In this document: positions 15,360 to 23,970 of the stretch, piece by piece
Numbering within the stretch: position 1 is the stretch's first letter
Layout: every line of letters starts with the position of its first letter
Assembly (NCBI RefSeq): GCF_002939475.1
Contig: NZ_PKFQ01000001.1
Location: 5,515,001 to 5,579,000, forward strand
Reading direction: 5' to 3'
From: Streptomyces cinnamoneus
GTDB taxonomy: Bacteria; Actinomycetota; Actinomycetes; Streptomycetales; Streptomycetaceae
Length of the DNA stretch: 64,000 nt
Position numbers and translations under genes: made by a program
The notes under the pieces: generated by a model
Databases searched by the model: none
What the model saw: the letters and a program-made list of their open reading frames with translations, nothing else
What the model was told of the DNA's origin: nothing

Positions 15360-16669
15360 CCACCGACCTGTCCAAGGAAGCCCAGGAACCCCAGGACTCC
15401 CCGGGATCCGCGGACTCCCAGGAGGCCCCTCCGGCGGCCCCGGCCGCCGTCACCGCCGTCGACCCGCGCCTGCTGGTCCGCGAGGAGGGCTTCGCCGGTT
15501 ACTGGGGCGAGTTCCGCCGGAAGCTGCGCAGCGGCGAGCTGGGCTCGCTGCCCGTGGTCGTCGGGCTGATCGTCATCGGCCTGGTCTTCCAGCTGAACGA
15601 CTCGGCCTTCCTCGGCGCGGAGAACCTCTCCAACCTCTTCGTCACCGCCGCCGGCACCGGTCTGATCGCGGTCGGCATCGTGTTCGTGCTGATCCTCGGC
15701 GAGATCGACCTGTCGGTCGGTTCGGTGAGCGGCCTGGCCTCCGCGGTCTTCGCCGTCCTCAACATCAACCACGGCATGCCGGAGTGGCTCGCGCTCGTCC
15801 TGGCGATCCTCTCGGGGGCCGTCGTCGGCGTCGTGCACGGCTTCTTCTTCGCCCGCATCGGCGTGCCCGCCTTCGTCGTCACCCTGGCCGGCCTGCTCGG
15901 CTGGAACGGCCTGATGCTCCAGGTGCTCGGCTCCAACGGCACCATCAACCTCGACGACTCCGGCCTCGTCGCGGGACTGACCAACCACTACTTCAGCGAC
16001 GTCGCGGCGGCCTACGGCCTGGCCACGCTGGCGGTGGCGGCGTTCTTCCTGACCTCCTGGCGGGACGGCAGACGGCGCGAGGCGATGGGCGTCCCCAGCC
16101 GCCCGCTGAGCGAGATCGTCCTGCGCACGGTCGCGCTGGCGGTGCCCGCCTACGTGGTGGCCTGGCTGTTCAACCAGTACAAGGGCCTGCCGCTGGCCGT
16201 GGTGATCTTCCTCGGGGTGGTGATCGCGCTCGACTTCGTCCTGCGCCGCACCTCCTACGGGCGCAAGGTCTTCGCCCTGGGCGGCAGCGTGGAGGCGGCC
16301 CGCCGGGCCGGCATCAACGTCTCCGCCATCCGGATCTCGGTCTTCGCCCTGTCCGGCACGATGGCGGCCCTCGGCGGCATGTTCCTGGCGTCCCAGATCA
16401 ACGCCGCGAACCAGTCCTCCGGCGCCGGCAGCCTCCTGATGAACGCCATCGCGGCGGCCGTCATCGGCGGCACCAGCCTCTTCGGCGGCCGCGGCAGCAC
16501 CTGGTCCGCGCTGCTGGGCGTGCTGGTGATCCAGTCCATCGCCTCCGGCATGGCCCTGCTGGGCATCGCCTCGGCGGTCCAGTACATGATCACCGGTGCG
16601 GTCCTGCTGGCCGCCGTGGTGATCGACTCGGTGTCCCGCCGCACCCAGAAGACGGCCGGACGGGCGTAA
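15356..16669 (+). CDS. xylH: Xylose ABC transporter permease
   Basis: The protein has 437 residues from GTG at 15356, overlapping the xylG stop by four bases, with GGAGG about 9 bases upstream. An acidic, Pro/Ala-rich cytoplasmic tail of ~50 residues precedes about ten hydrophobic segments of the BPD_transp_2 family (XylH/RbsC). ILGEIDLSVGSVSGLA is the conserved region of the family. It forms the membrane channel for xylose with XylG and XylF. It is the last gene of the operon; a perfect hairpin follows 20 bases later. Confidence 0.9.
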   Translation: MTTDLSKEAQEPQDSPGSADSQEAPPAAPAAVTAVDPRLLVREEGFAGYWGEFRRKLRSGELGSLPVVVGLIVIGLVFQLNDSAFLGAENLSNLFVTAAGTGLIAVGIVFVLILGEIDLSVGSVSGLASAVFAVLNINHGMPEWLALVLAILSGAVVGVVHGFFFARIGVPAFVVTLAGLLGWNGLMLQVLGSNGTINLDDSGLVAGLTNHYFSDVAAAYGLATLAVAAFFLTSWRDGRRREAMGVPSRPLSEIVLRTVALAVPAYVVAWLFNQYKGLPLAVVIFLGVVIALDFVLRRTSYGRKVFALGGSVEAARRAGINVSAIRISVFALSGTMAALGGMFLASQINAANQSSGAGSLLMNAIAAAVIGGTSLFGGRGSTWSALLGVLVIQSIASGMALLGIASAVQYMITGAVLLAAVVIDSVSRRTQKTAGRA

Positions 16670-16689
16670 GGCCCGTACGTACGAACGGG

Positions 16690-16720
16690 TGGGCCCCGGA
16701 CCTGGGAGGTCCGGGGCCCA
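16690..16720 (+). terminator. Terminator of the xylFGH operon
   Basis: TGGGCCCCGGACCT (16690-16703) pairs perfectly over 14 bp with 16707-16720 across a GGG loop, 20 bases after the xylH stop. Confidence 0.85.
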
Positions 16721-16825
16721 CCCTGCCCTTTCGGGCGGTTTGGGTGGCTGTTCGGCCGATCGCGTGACACAGGTCGCATCACCCGTTCATCGCCACTGCG
16801 GGCGGAACATTAGACTCGACGGATC

Positions 16826-16858
16826 TAGAAGCTTCCGAAGAGCTTCTGCAAGCTTCTA
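16826..16858 (+). promoter_or_regulatory. AT-rich inverted repeat in the dxs leader, candidate operator
   Basis: TAGAAGCTT (16826-16834) and AAGCTTCTA (16850-16858) are a perfect 9-bp inverted repeat with a 15-base spacer that contains a further AGCTTCT copy. It is unusually AT-rich for this chromosome, sits 30 bases before the dxs start, and follows a TAGACT -10-like box at 16811. It could bind a regulator near the transcription start or fold in the mRNA leader. Confidence 0.4.
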
Positions 16859-16888
16859 CACGCCGACAGCTCGATGAAGGAGGCACGG

Positions 16889-18865
16889 GTGGCCCTGCTG
16901 ACCCGCATCAGGGAACCGCGCGACCTGGACCGGCTGACCCCGGAGCAGCTCGACAGGCTGGCCGCGGAGATCCGCACCTTCCTCGTCGACGCCGTCTCCA
17001 AGACCGGCGGACACCTCGGGCCCAACCTCGGTGTCGTCGAGCTGACCATCGCGCTCCACCGGGTCTTCGACTCGCCCAAGGACAAGATCCTCTTCGACAC
17101 GGGCCACCAGGCCTACGTCCACAAGCTCCTCACCGGCCGCCAGGACTTCTCCCGGCTGCGGGCCAAGGGGGGCCTGTCGGGCTATCCCTCGCGCGAGGAG
17201 TCCGAGCACGACGTCATCGAGAACAGCCACGCCTCCACGGTGCTCGGCTGGGCCGACGGCCTCGCCAAGGCGAACCAGATCCTCGACAAGAAGGACCACG
17301 TGGTCGCCGTCATCGGCGACGGCGCCCTCACCGGCGGCATGGCCTGGGAGGCGCTGAACAACATCGCGGTCGCCAAGGACCGCCCCCTCGTCATCGTCGT
17401 CAACGACAACGAGCGCTCCTACGAGCCCACCATCGGCGGCCTCGCCGACCACCTGGCCACCCTGCGCACCACCGACGGCTACGAGCGCTTCCTGGCCCGC
17501 GGCAAGGACCTCCTGGAGCGCACCCCGGTCGTCGGCAAGCCGCTCTACGAGACCCTGCACGGCGCCAAGAAGGGCCTGAAGGACTTCATCGCCCCCCAGG
17601 GCATGTTCGAGGACCTGGGCCTGAAGTACGTCGGCCCCATCGACGGCCACGACATCGAGGCCCTGGAGTCCGCGCTCCAGCGCGCCAAGCGCTTCGGCGG
17701 CCCCGTCCTCGTCCACTGCCTCACCCAGAAGGGCCGCGGCTACAAGCACGCCGAGCAGAACGAGGCCGACCGCTTCCACGGCATCGGGGCGATCCACCCC
17801 GACACCGGCCTGCCCGTCGCCTCCGGCGGCGCCAGCTGGACCTCCGTCTTCGCCGACGAGATGGTCAAGCTCGGGCAGGAGCGCGAGGACATCGTCGCCA
17901 TCACCGCGGCCATGATGCAGCCCGTGGGCCTGGGCAAGTTCGCCAAGGCCTTCCCCGGCCGCGTCTACGACGTCGGCATCGCCGAGCAGCACGCGGCCAC
18001 CTCGGCCGCCGGCCTGGCCACCGGCGGACTGCACCCGGTCTTCGCCGTCTACGCCACCTTCCTCAACCGCGCCTTCGACCAGGTCCTGATGGACGTGGCC
18101 CTGCACAGGTGCGGCGTCACCTTCGTCCTGGACCGGGCCGGCGTCACCGGCGACGACGGCGCCTCCCACAACGGCATGTGGGACATGTCGATCCTCCAGG
18201 TCGTCCCCGGCCTGCGGATCGCCGCCCCGCGCGACGCCGACCAGGTCCGCGCCCAGCTGCGCGAGGCCGTCGAGGTCAAGGACGCGCCCACGGTCGTGCG
18301 CTACTCCAAGGGCACCGTCGGCCCCGCCGTCGAGGCCGTCGACCGCGTCGGCGGCATGGACGTCCTGCGCCGCCCCGCGCCGGGCACCGAGCGGCCCGAC
18401 GTCCTCGTCGTCTCCGTCGGCGCGCTCGCCCCCATGTGCCTGGAGATCGCCGACCTCCTCGACAAGCAGGGCATCTCCGCCACCGTCGTCGACCCGCGCT
18501 GGGTCAAGCCCGTCGACGAGGCCCTGCCCGGCCTCGCCGCCGAGCACCGCGTCGTCGTCACCGTCGAGGACAACGGCCGCGTGGGCGGCGTCGGCGCCGC
18601 GATCGCGCAGGCGCTGCGCGACGCGGGCGTGGACCTGCCGCTGCGCGACTTCGGCATCCCGCCGCGCTTCCTCGACCACGCCTCCCGCAAGGAGGTCATG
18701 GCCGAGATCGGGCTCACCGCCCCCGACATCGCCCGTCAGGTCACCGGGCTCGTCGCCAAGCTCGACGGGCGCTACGAGGAGGCCGGGCCGGTCGGGACCG
18801 GCGAGGACGCCGTGGCCCCCGAGGCCGGAGGTTCCGCCGAGCCCGCAGAGGCCGTACGCGACTGA
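16889..18865 (+). CDS. dxs: 1-deoxy-D-xylulose-5-phosphate synthase
   Basis: The protein has 658 residues from GTG at 16889, with AAGGAGG 5-6 bases upstream; the ATG at 16874 lies upstream of that site and is rejected. It condenses pyruvate and glyceraldehyde 3-phosphate to DXP, the first step of the MEP isoprenoid route and the source of DXP for thiamine and pyridoxal. The N-terminus KTGGHLGPNLGVVELT, the TPP/Mg motif GDGALTGGMAWEALNN, the transketolase Pyr domain with DVGIAEQHAATSAAGLA, and the C-terminal domain are all present and full length. It stands as its own unit after the xyl terminator. Confidence 0.95.
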   Translation: MALLTRIREPRDLDRLTPEQLDRLAAEIRTFLVDAVSKTGGHLGPNLGVVELTIALHRVFDSPKDKILFDTGHQAYVHKLLTGRQDFSRLRAKGGLSGYPSREESEHDVIENSHASTVLGWADGLAKANQILDKKDHVVAVIGDGALTGGMAWEALNNIAVAKDRPLVIVVNDNERSYEPTIGGLADHLATLRTTDGYERFLARGKDLLERTPVVGKPLYETLHGAKKGLKDFIAPQGMFEDLGLKYVGPIDGHDIEALESALQRAKRFGGPVLVHCLTQKGRGYKHAEQNEADRFHGIGAIHPDTGLPVASGGASWTSVFADEMVKLGQEREDIVAITAAMMQPVGLGKFAKAFPGRVYDVGIAEQHAATSAAGLATGGLHPVFAVYATFLNRAFDQVLMDVALHRCGVTFVLDRAGVTGDDGASHNGMWDMSILQVVPGLRIAAPRDADQVRAQLREAVEVKDAPTVVRYSKGTVGPAVEAVDRVGGMDVLRRPAPGTERPDVLVVSVGALAPMCLEIADLLDKQGISATVVDPRWVKPVDEALPGLAAEHRVVVTVEDNGRVGGVGAAIAQALRDAGVDLPLRDFGIPPRFLDHASRKEVMAEIGLTAPDIARQVTGLVAKLDGRYEEAGPVGTGEDAVAPEAGGSAEPAEAVRD

Positions 18866-19084
18866 CGACCCCACACGAGCGCTCCCGCGTCACGCGGGTC
18901 AGGGCCGGCCGACGATCATCCGGAAAGGGTGGTCCGGTCGGCCCTTCCGCATGGGTGCCACCGCCTCCCATCGGGTGAATCCTGGACCGGGCGGCTGTGC
19001 CCGCCCTCGTACGGCCTGGATCATCGCGGACACTCGCTCAGTTCAGGGGGAACCGAGCGACGCCGAGCAGGTGGAGGTGAGCCG

Positions 19085-20611
19085 ATGACCACAGAGCAAC
19101 CCGTCCGGAGCGGCCGCGGCAGGAGCGCCATGTTCCGGACCAAATCGGTCGAGCAGTCCATCCAGGACACGGAGGAGCCGGAGCACGCCCTACGCAAGGA
19201 CCTCTCCGCGTTCGACCTCACCGTCTTCGGGGTGGGCGTCGTCATCGGCACCGGCATCTTCGTCCTCACCGGCAAGGTCGCCAAGGAGAACGCGGGCCCC
19301 TCGGTGGCGCTCTCCTTCGTGCTCGCCGGGATCGTGTGCGCGCTGGCGGCCCTGTGCTACGCCGAATTCGCCTCCACCGTGCCGGTGGCCGGCTCCGCGT
19401 ACACCTTCTCGTACGCCTCGCTCGGCGAGCTGCCCGCCTGGATCATCGGCTGGGACCTGGTGCTGGAGCTGGCCCTGGGCTGCGCCGTCGTCGCCGTCGG
19501 CTGGTCGGGCTACATCCGCTCGCTCATGGAGAACGCCGGCTGGAGCCTGCCGCAGGTCCTCACCGGCCCGCACCACGGCGCCTTCGGCTTCGACGTCCTC
19601 GCCTGCGCCCTCGTCCTCGTCCTGACCTGCATCCTGATCGCCGGAATAAAGCTCTCCTCCCGTGTGACGGCCGTCGTCGTCGGGATCAAGGTCACCGTCG
19701 TGCTGATCGTCATCATCGCGGGGTCCTTCTTCATCAGCGGCGCCAACTACGACCCGTTCGTCCCGCCCGCCGAGAACGCCGGGGGCTCGGGTGGCCTCGC
19801 CGCGCCGCTCATCCAGCTCATCTTCGGCTTCACGCCCTCCAACTTCGGCGTCATGGGCATCTTCGCCGCCGCCGCCGTCGTCTTCTTCGCCTTCATCGGC
19901 TTCGACATCGTCGCCACCGCCGCCGAGGAGACCCGCAGGCCCCAGCGCGACGTGCCCCGCGGCATCCTCGGCTCGCTGGCCATCTGCACCGTGCTCTACG
20001 TGGCGGTGTCGATCGTCGTCACCGGCATGCAGAAGTACAAGCTCCTGTCCACCGACGCACCCCTCGCCGACGCCTTCAAGGACCGCGGACACCCCTTCTG
20101 GGCCGGACTGATCAGCTTCGGCGCGGCCGTCGGGCTCACCTCCGTCTGCATGATCCTGCTGCTCGGGCAGAGCCGGGTGTTCTTCGCCATGAGCCGGGAC
20201 GGACTGCTGCCCCGGTTCTTCTCCACCGTCCACCCGCGCTTCGGCACGCCCTACCGCTCGACGATCCTGCTCGGCGCGATCGTCGCCGTCGTGGCGGGCT
20301 TCACCTCGATCGACGTACTGGCCGAACTGGTCAACATCGGCACGCTCTTCGCGTTCGTCGTCGTCGCCCTCGGCGTCGTCATCCTGCGCCGTACCCGCCC
20401 CGACCTGCCGCGGGCCTTCCGCACCCCGTTCGTGCCCGTGGTCCCCGTGCTGTCGGTCCTCGCGTCGCTGTGGCTGATGCTGAACCTGCCCGCCGAGACC
20501 TGGGCGCGGTTCGCCGTCTGGATGCTGCTCGGAGTCGTCGTCTACTTCGTCTACGGGCGCCGCAACAGCCGCGTCCGGCAAGGGGAGCGGCCGGTGCCGC
20601 CGGGAGTCTGA
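19085..20611 (+). CDS. APC-superfamily (cationic) amino-acid permease
   Basis: The protein has 508 residues from ATG at 19085, with GGAGGTGA about 5-6 bases upstream. After a ~50-residue charged N-terminus (RTKSVEQSIQDTEEPEHALRK, typical of the CAT/YfnA group) come about 12 transmembrane segments. The first is FGVGVVIGTGIFVLTG with the substrate-binding GTG turn; a conserved GFDIVATAAEETRRPQRDVP loop is present. It is an inner-membrane amino-acid importer; cationic specificity is inferred from the N-terminal pattern. It is transcribed alone, convergent with the NYN gene. Confidence 0.88.
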   Translation: MTTEQPVRSGRGRSAMFRTKSVEQSIQDTEEPEHALRKDLSAFDLTVFGVGVVIGTGIFVLTGKVAKENAGPSVALSFVLAGIVCALAALCYAEFASTVPVAGSAYTFSYASLGELPAWIIGWDLVLELALGCAVVAVGWSGYIRSLMENAGWSLPQVLTGPHHGAFGFDVLACALVLVLTCILIAGIKLSSRVTAVVVGIKVTVVLIVIIAGSFFISGANYDPFVPPAENAGGSGGLAAPLIQLIFGFTPSNFGVMGIFAAAAVVFFAFIGFDIVATAAEETRRPQRDVPRGILGSLAICTVLYVAVSIVVTGMQKYKLLSTDAPLADAFKDRGHPFWAGLISFGAAVGLTSVCMILLLGQSRVFFAMSRDGLLPRFFSTVHPRFGTPYRSTILLGAIVAVVAGFTSIDVLAELVNIGTLFAFVVVALGVVILRRTRPDLPRAFRTPFVPVVPVLSVLASLWLMLNLPAETWARFAVWMLLGVVVYFVYGRRNSRVRQGERPVPPGV

Positions 20612-20630
20612 CGGCCACCCCGCGTCCGTC

Positions 20631-20666
20631 CGGCCGCCCGCGTCCCACCCGGGACGCGGGCGGCCG
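20631..20666. terminator. Bidirectional terminator between convergent genes
   Basis: CGGCCGCCCGCGTCCC (20631-20646) pairs perfectly with 20651-20666 across an ACCC loop, between the permease stop and the convergent NYN gene. Confidence 0.8.
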
Positions 20667-20689
20667 TCTGGCGCCGGGGCCGCGCGGCC

Positions 20690-21082
20690 CTACGGGCGCA
20701 CGGACCGCGGCCCCACCACCTCGGCGCCCAGCGCCGTCACCCGCTCGCGCAGCTCCCGGTCGGCGGTGACCACGACACAGCGCCGTCCCGGCACCCGCCC
20801 GGCCACCACCGCGACCACCTCGTCGTCCCCGCTGCCCGCCGCCGCCTCGACCCGTACGCCCGGCACCGGGCCCACGCCGCGCGCGGCACCCTCCACCACC
20901 AGCACGACCTCCACCGGACCCGGCAGCGGCGGTGTGACGGTGCCCGGCGGGAGCCCCTCCCGGGCGCGGGGGGCCAGCCGGTCGCGCAGCCGCTCGGCGG
21001 CGCCCCGGCGGTCGCGCCACCAGCCGTCGGGCACGGATCCGACCACGTTGGCCGCGTCCACCACGAGAAGAGGGACGGTCAT
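20690..21082 (-). CDS. Small NYN/PIN-fold protein
   Basis: The protein has 130 residues from ATG at 21082. It starts with LLVVDAANVVGSVPDGW, has DDEVVAVV in the middle and VVTADRELRERV near the end. These are the spaced acidic positions of NYN/PIN-type single-domain nucleases. Most likely it is a small RNA-acting nuclease or a diverged relative; no partner is encoded nearby. The longer in-frame start at 21127 adds an Arg-rich stretch with no support. Confidence 0.6.
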   Translation of the reverse strand: MTVPLLVVDAANVVGSVPDGWWRDRRGAAERLRDRLAPRAREGLPPGTVTPPLPGPVEVVLVVEGAARGVGPVPGVRVEAAAGSGDDEVVAVVAGRVPGRRCVVVTADRELRERVTALGAEVVGPRSVRP

Positions 21083-21219
21083 GCGGACAGCCTCGCACGG
21101 CGCCCGCGCGCGCCGTCCGCCCGGCATCGATGATCAAGGGCAATGTTATTGTCGAGAGTCAACAAAGTGCCGGTGGAGAAGGCCGGCGCAGACGCTCCAA
21201 GAGAGGCTGGCGGCGAGTC

Positions 21220-22323
21220 ATGGCAGTGCGGACGTCCACCCCCACCACCGGCTGGTTGCTGAGGGGCAAGGACGGCCGACTGACGGCCTACGCACCGGTC
21301 TCCGGCGGCGTGGTCCGCTGGACCGAGACCCGCCCCGGCGGCCCGGAGTGGACCGGTCCGGAGCGGGTGGAGGTGCCCGGCCTGGAGCCGTACCTGTCCA
21401 TAGCCCAGAGCCCCGAGGGCTACGTCAGCCTGGCCGGCCTGCGCCGCCGCGCCCACGACGACGGCCGGGCCGAGACCGACGTCGTCTACTCCACGCAGTT
21501 CCAGTCGGGGCGCGCCATGACGACCTGGCGGTCGGTCGGCACCCCCTACGGCCAGGACTGGCAGCGGGCGGACCAGATCGGCGTCCCCACCGCGGTCCGC
21601 GACAGCGTCGGCCTGCACCTCCTCGTCCGCAACGCCGGCGGCGGCGTCTGCGGGCGGCGCCAGGACGCCCGCGGCATCTGGGGGCCGTGGACGGACATGA
21701 AGGGCAGCCACCTCCTGGACACGGTCTCGGGGGCCACGACGGCCGACGGCCGCATCGAACTCTTCGGCCCCGCCTCCGAGTTCGTGCTCCGCTGGCGGCA
21801 GGAGGAGCCGGGCGGCCCGCTGCGCCGGGTGCTCAACACCCCGGCCAAGCCGCTGACCGGCACCGCCACCTCGTTCCCCACCGGCGACGGCCGCGTCGCC
21901 CACGTCTGGCGGGACGCCACCGACTCCGTCCTCCAGCACCTGAGCCCCGCCGCCCCCACGGGCCCCGGCAGCGAGGAGGGCGCCGAGGCGGCGGCCCCCA
22001 CGGCCCTGGTCTCCCTCGGCGGCGACGGCACCGGCCCGGTGGCCGCCCTGCGCACCACCCTGGACGGCCACCCCTCCACGGTCCTGGCCCAGCGCTCCGG
22101 GTCGGGCCTGCCGGCCGTGACCGCCTACCCCGACGGCGAGGACGTCCCCACGGACGCCGCCTGGTCGCAGACGGGCGAGGAGTGCGCGGGCGCGCCGGCG
22201 CTGGCCCTGGACGCCCAGGGCCGCGTGGTCCTGGCCGTCATCGCCACGGACGGCACCCTGCGCGTCGCCCGCCAGCGCACGGCCGAGGCCGGGCTGGCCC
22301 TGGGCCCCTGGGAGCGGGCGTAG
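21220..22323 (+). CDS. Conserved beta-propeller-like protein, function unknown
   Basis: The protein has 367 residues from ATG at 21220; an earlier in-frame ATG at 21130 would add a basic, untypical extension. There is no signal peptide. Repeated blocks of about 45-50 residues with W/DGR patterns (GWLLRGKDGRLTAYAPVSGG, ATTADGRIELFGPASEF, ALDAQGRVVLAVIATDG) suggest a propeller like those of PLL-type lectins. I do not recognise a functional family. It is transcribed alone and converges with the NlpC/P60 gene. Confidence 0.65.
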   Translation: MAVRTSTPTTGWLLRGKDGRLTAYAPVSGGVVRWTETRPGGPEWTGPERVEVPGLEPYLSIAQSPEGYVSLAGLRRRAHDDGRAETDVVYSTQFQSGRAMTTWRSVGTPYGQDWQRADQIGVPTAVRDSVGLHLLVRNAGGGVCGRRQDARGIWGPWTDMKGSHLLDTVSGATTADGRIELFGPASEFVLRWRQEEPGGPLRRVLNTPAKPLTGTATSFPTGDGRVAHVWRDATDSVLQHLSPAAPTGPGSEEGAEAAAPTALVSLGGDGTGPVAALRTTLDGHPSTVLAQRSGSGLPAVTAYPDGEDVPTDAAWSQTGEECAGAPALALDAQGRVVLAVIATDGTLRVARQRTAEAGLALGPWERA

Positions 22324-22365
22324 GGGGACACCCCCTAACCGCCTGAGGCGCCGCCGCCCCCGCCC

Positions 22366-23457
22366 TCACAGCCGCTTGGCGCTCCGCAGCCCCGCCGCGT
22401 AGAAGCCGTTGCCGTCGAGGCGGGCGGTGCCACCCTTGTCGCCGAAGGTGGGGCCGTTGGCCTCCTCGCGGCTGGAGACGAAGCGGGGCTTGCCGTCGGT
22501 GTCCAGGCCCAGGTAGATGCCCACGTGGTCGAGGCGTTCCCCGGTGCGCTTGTCGATCTCGAAGAAGACCAGGTCGCCCGGCTGCAGCTTGTCGATGTTC
22601 TCGGGCCGCTTGCCGGTCAGCTCCAGCACCGGGACGCCGGGGGAGAGGCGGGCCATGCCGTCGGCGGTGCGCGGCAGGCCGTCGCCCTTGACGTCCTTGC
22701 CCAGCAGCGGATAGCGGGCCCGGTAGCCGAAGACCGTGCGGACGAAGCCCGAGCAGTCGATGGCGCGCAGGCGCTGCGGCTCGGGCCGCTCCACCGTGCC
22801 GTCGCGGAACGTGTACGGGATGCCGAGGTAGTCGTAGAAGTCCGACTGCTCCAGGCGCAGGTCGCCGGCCTGCGAGCCGTTGGGGTTGACGGGGCCGAAC
22901 TGGGCGTCGCCCGCGTAGACGAGGCCGTGGACGTCCTTCTTCTGCGGGGCGCCGTCCAGGTACTCCATCGAGAACGCGAGGACGTCGGGCTCCTGGCTGC
23001 CGAGGTACCGCTCGAACCAGTCCTTGAACCAGGCGGACTTCTCGGCGCCCTCCTTCCACTGCTGCGGCAGCAGCCGCACCCAGCTGTCGGAGGTCACCTT
23101 CGCCTCGGTGAAGTTGGGCTCGGTGAAGGTGCGGCTGGGGCCTGTGAGCACCGCGGTGCGGGCGTTGTCGGTGAAGGTGGCCAGGACGCTGCCGTCGGCC
23201 GCGCGGACGACCGTACGGGCCGGGCCGGCCAGGCGCTCGAAACGGCGCTCGCCCGAGGGCACCGCCTTGCCCGCCGCGGCACCCTCGGGACGGCCGACGG
23301 ACTGCACCGGTGGCGCCTTCTCCTGCTGCCGGTCGCGCAGCTCCACGGTCAGGTAGGCGCTCGTGCCGAGCAGGCCGAGCACGACCAGCGCGTGCAGCGT
23401 CCGCCGGCGGGCCGGGCCTGCCGCCTTCTTGCGGGACGTCGTCTTCTTGCGGGACAT
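22366..23457 (-). CDS. Membrane-anchored NlpC/P60-type hydrolase
   Basis: The protein has 363 residues. A Lys/Arg-rich N-terminus and one membrane segment (LHALVVLGLLGTSAYLTV) place the rest outside. The middle resembles SH3-like modules of NlpC/P60 enzymes with SWVRLLPQQW. The catalytic domain has the Cys in AIDCSGFVRTVFGYR, the His in LDHVGIYLG, and a LQPGDLVFFE segment. Such enzymes cut gamma-D-glutamyl bonds. Position as the last gene of the HAMP-pgsB-pgsC unit (30 bases after pgsC) makes a gamma-glutamyl polymer or peptidoglycan stem peptide the likely substrate, which is inference. Confidence 0.8.
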   Translation of the reverse strand: MSRKKTTSRKKAAGPARRRTLHALVVLGLLGTSAYLTVELRDRQQEKAPPVQSVGRPEGAAAGKAVPSGERRFERLAGPARTVVRAADGSVLATFTDNARTAVLTGPSRTFTEPNFTEAKVTSDSWVRLLPQQWKEGAEKSAWFKDWFERYLGSQEPDVLAFSMEYLDGAPQKKDVHGLVYAGDAQFGPVNPNGSQAGDLRLEQSDFYDYLGIPYTFRDGTVERPEPQRLRAIDCSGFVRTVFGYRARYPLLGKDVKGDGLPRTADGMARLSPGVPVLELTGKRPENIDKLQPGDLVFFEIDKRTGERLDHVGIYLGLDTDGKPRFVSSREEANGPTFGDKGGTARLDGNGFYAAGLRSAKRL

Positions 23458-23487
23458 GGGTCCGTGCTCCGTCTCGGGTCGGCCGCG

Positions 23488-23970
23488 TCAGGCGGTGGGC
23501 ATGAAGCCGAGCAGGATCCCGGCGGTCAGGACGACGTAGTTGGCGAGCGACACGGTGGCGGTGGCCAGCAGCGTCGCCCCCCGGGGCTGCCGGACCAGCT
23601 GGTAGGCGATCAGGCCGGGGACGATGAAGCCGAGCGTCTGGTTGGCGTACATCAGCGGGAACTGCTGCTGGAGGACCACGTAGAGCGTCGCCTGGAGCAC
23701 CACGCCGGTCAGGACGACGGCCGCGAACAGCCGCTTGCCGTAGAGGATCACGTAGCGCTGGAGCAGCAGGGTGCCGAGGTAGGTCAGGACGGTGATGCCG
23801 ACGACCATGGCCGCGCGCTGGAGGTCCTCGACGAGGGTGAGGGCCAGCCAGCCGGGGGTGATCATGCCGCCGGGGGAGAGGTTCGTCGTCAGGTAGCAGA
23901 CCAGCGAGAACAGCAGGCCCAGGGCGATCCCGATGGCTGCGATCTCCGGAGTGAGGACGGCGGGGATCAA
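23488..23970 (-). CDS. pgsC: Poly-gamma-glutamate synthesis membrane protein PgsC/CapC
   Basis: The protein has 160 residues from TTG at 23970, overlapping the pgsB stop (TTGA), with AGGAG about 8 bases upstream. There are five or so hydrophobic segments: PEIAAIGIALGLLFSLVCYLTTNLSPGGMITPGWLAL is split between the first two, and NQTLGFIVPGLIAYQLVRQ is near the end. Size and pattern match PgsC/CapC (about 150 residues), the membrane partner of the PgsB ligase. Coupled translation with pgsB supports a complex. Confidence 0.85.
   Translation of the reverse strand: MIPAVLTPEIAAIGIALGLLFSLVCYLTTNLSPGGMITPGWLALTLVEDLQRAAMVVGITVLTYLGTLLLQRYVILYGKRLFAAVVLTGVVLQATLYVVLQQQFPLMYANQTLGFIVPGLIAYQLVRQPRGATLLATATVSLANYVVLTAGILLGFMPTA

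Noticed and set aside
16856..18874. 672-codon minus-strand frame opposite dxs
   Set aside because: It mirrors dxs exactly and is rich in Val/Gly/Asp/His from reversed codons. No domain motif is visible.
20690..20860. Long plus-strand frame starting at 20766 as a gene
   Set aside because: It overlaps the NYN gene antisense and then the real 21220 gene in another frame. It is Arg/Pro-rich throughout.
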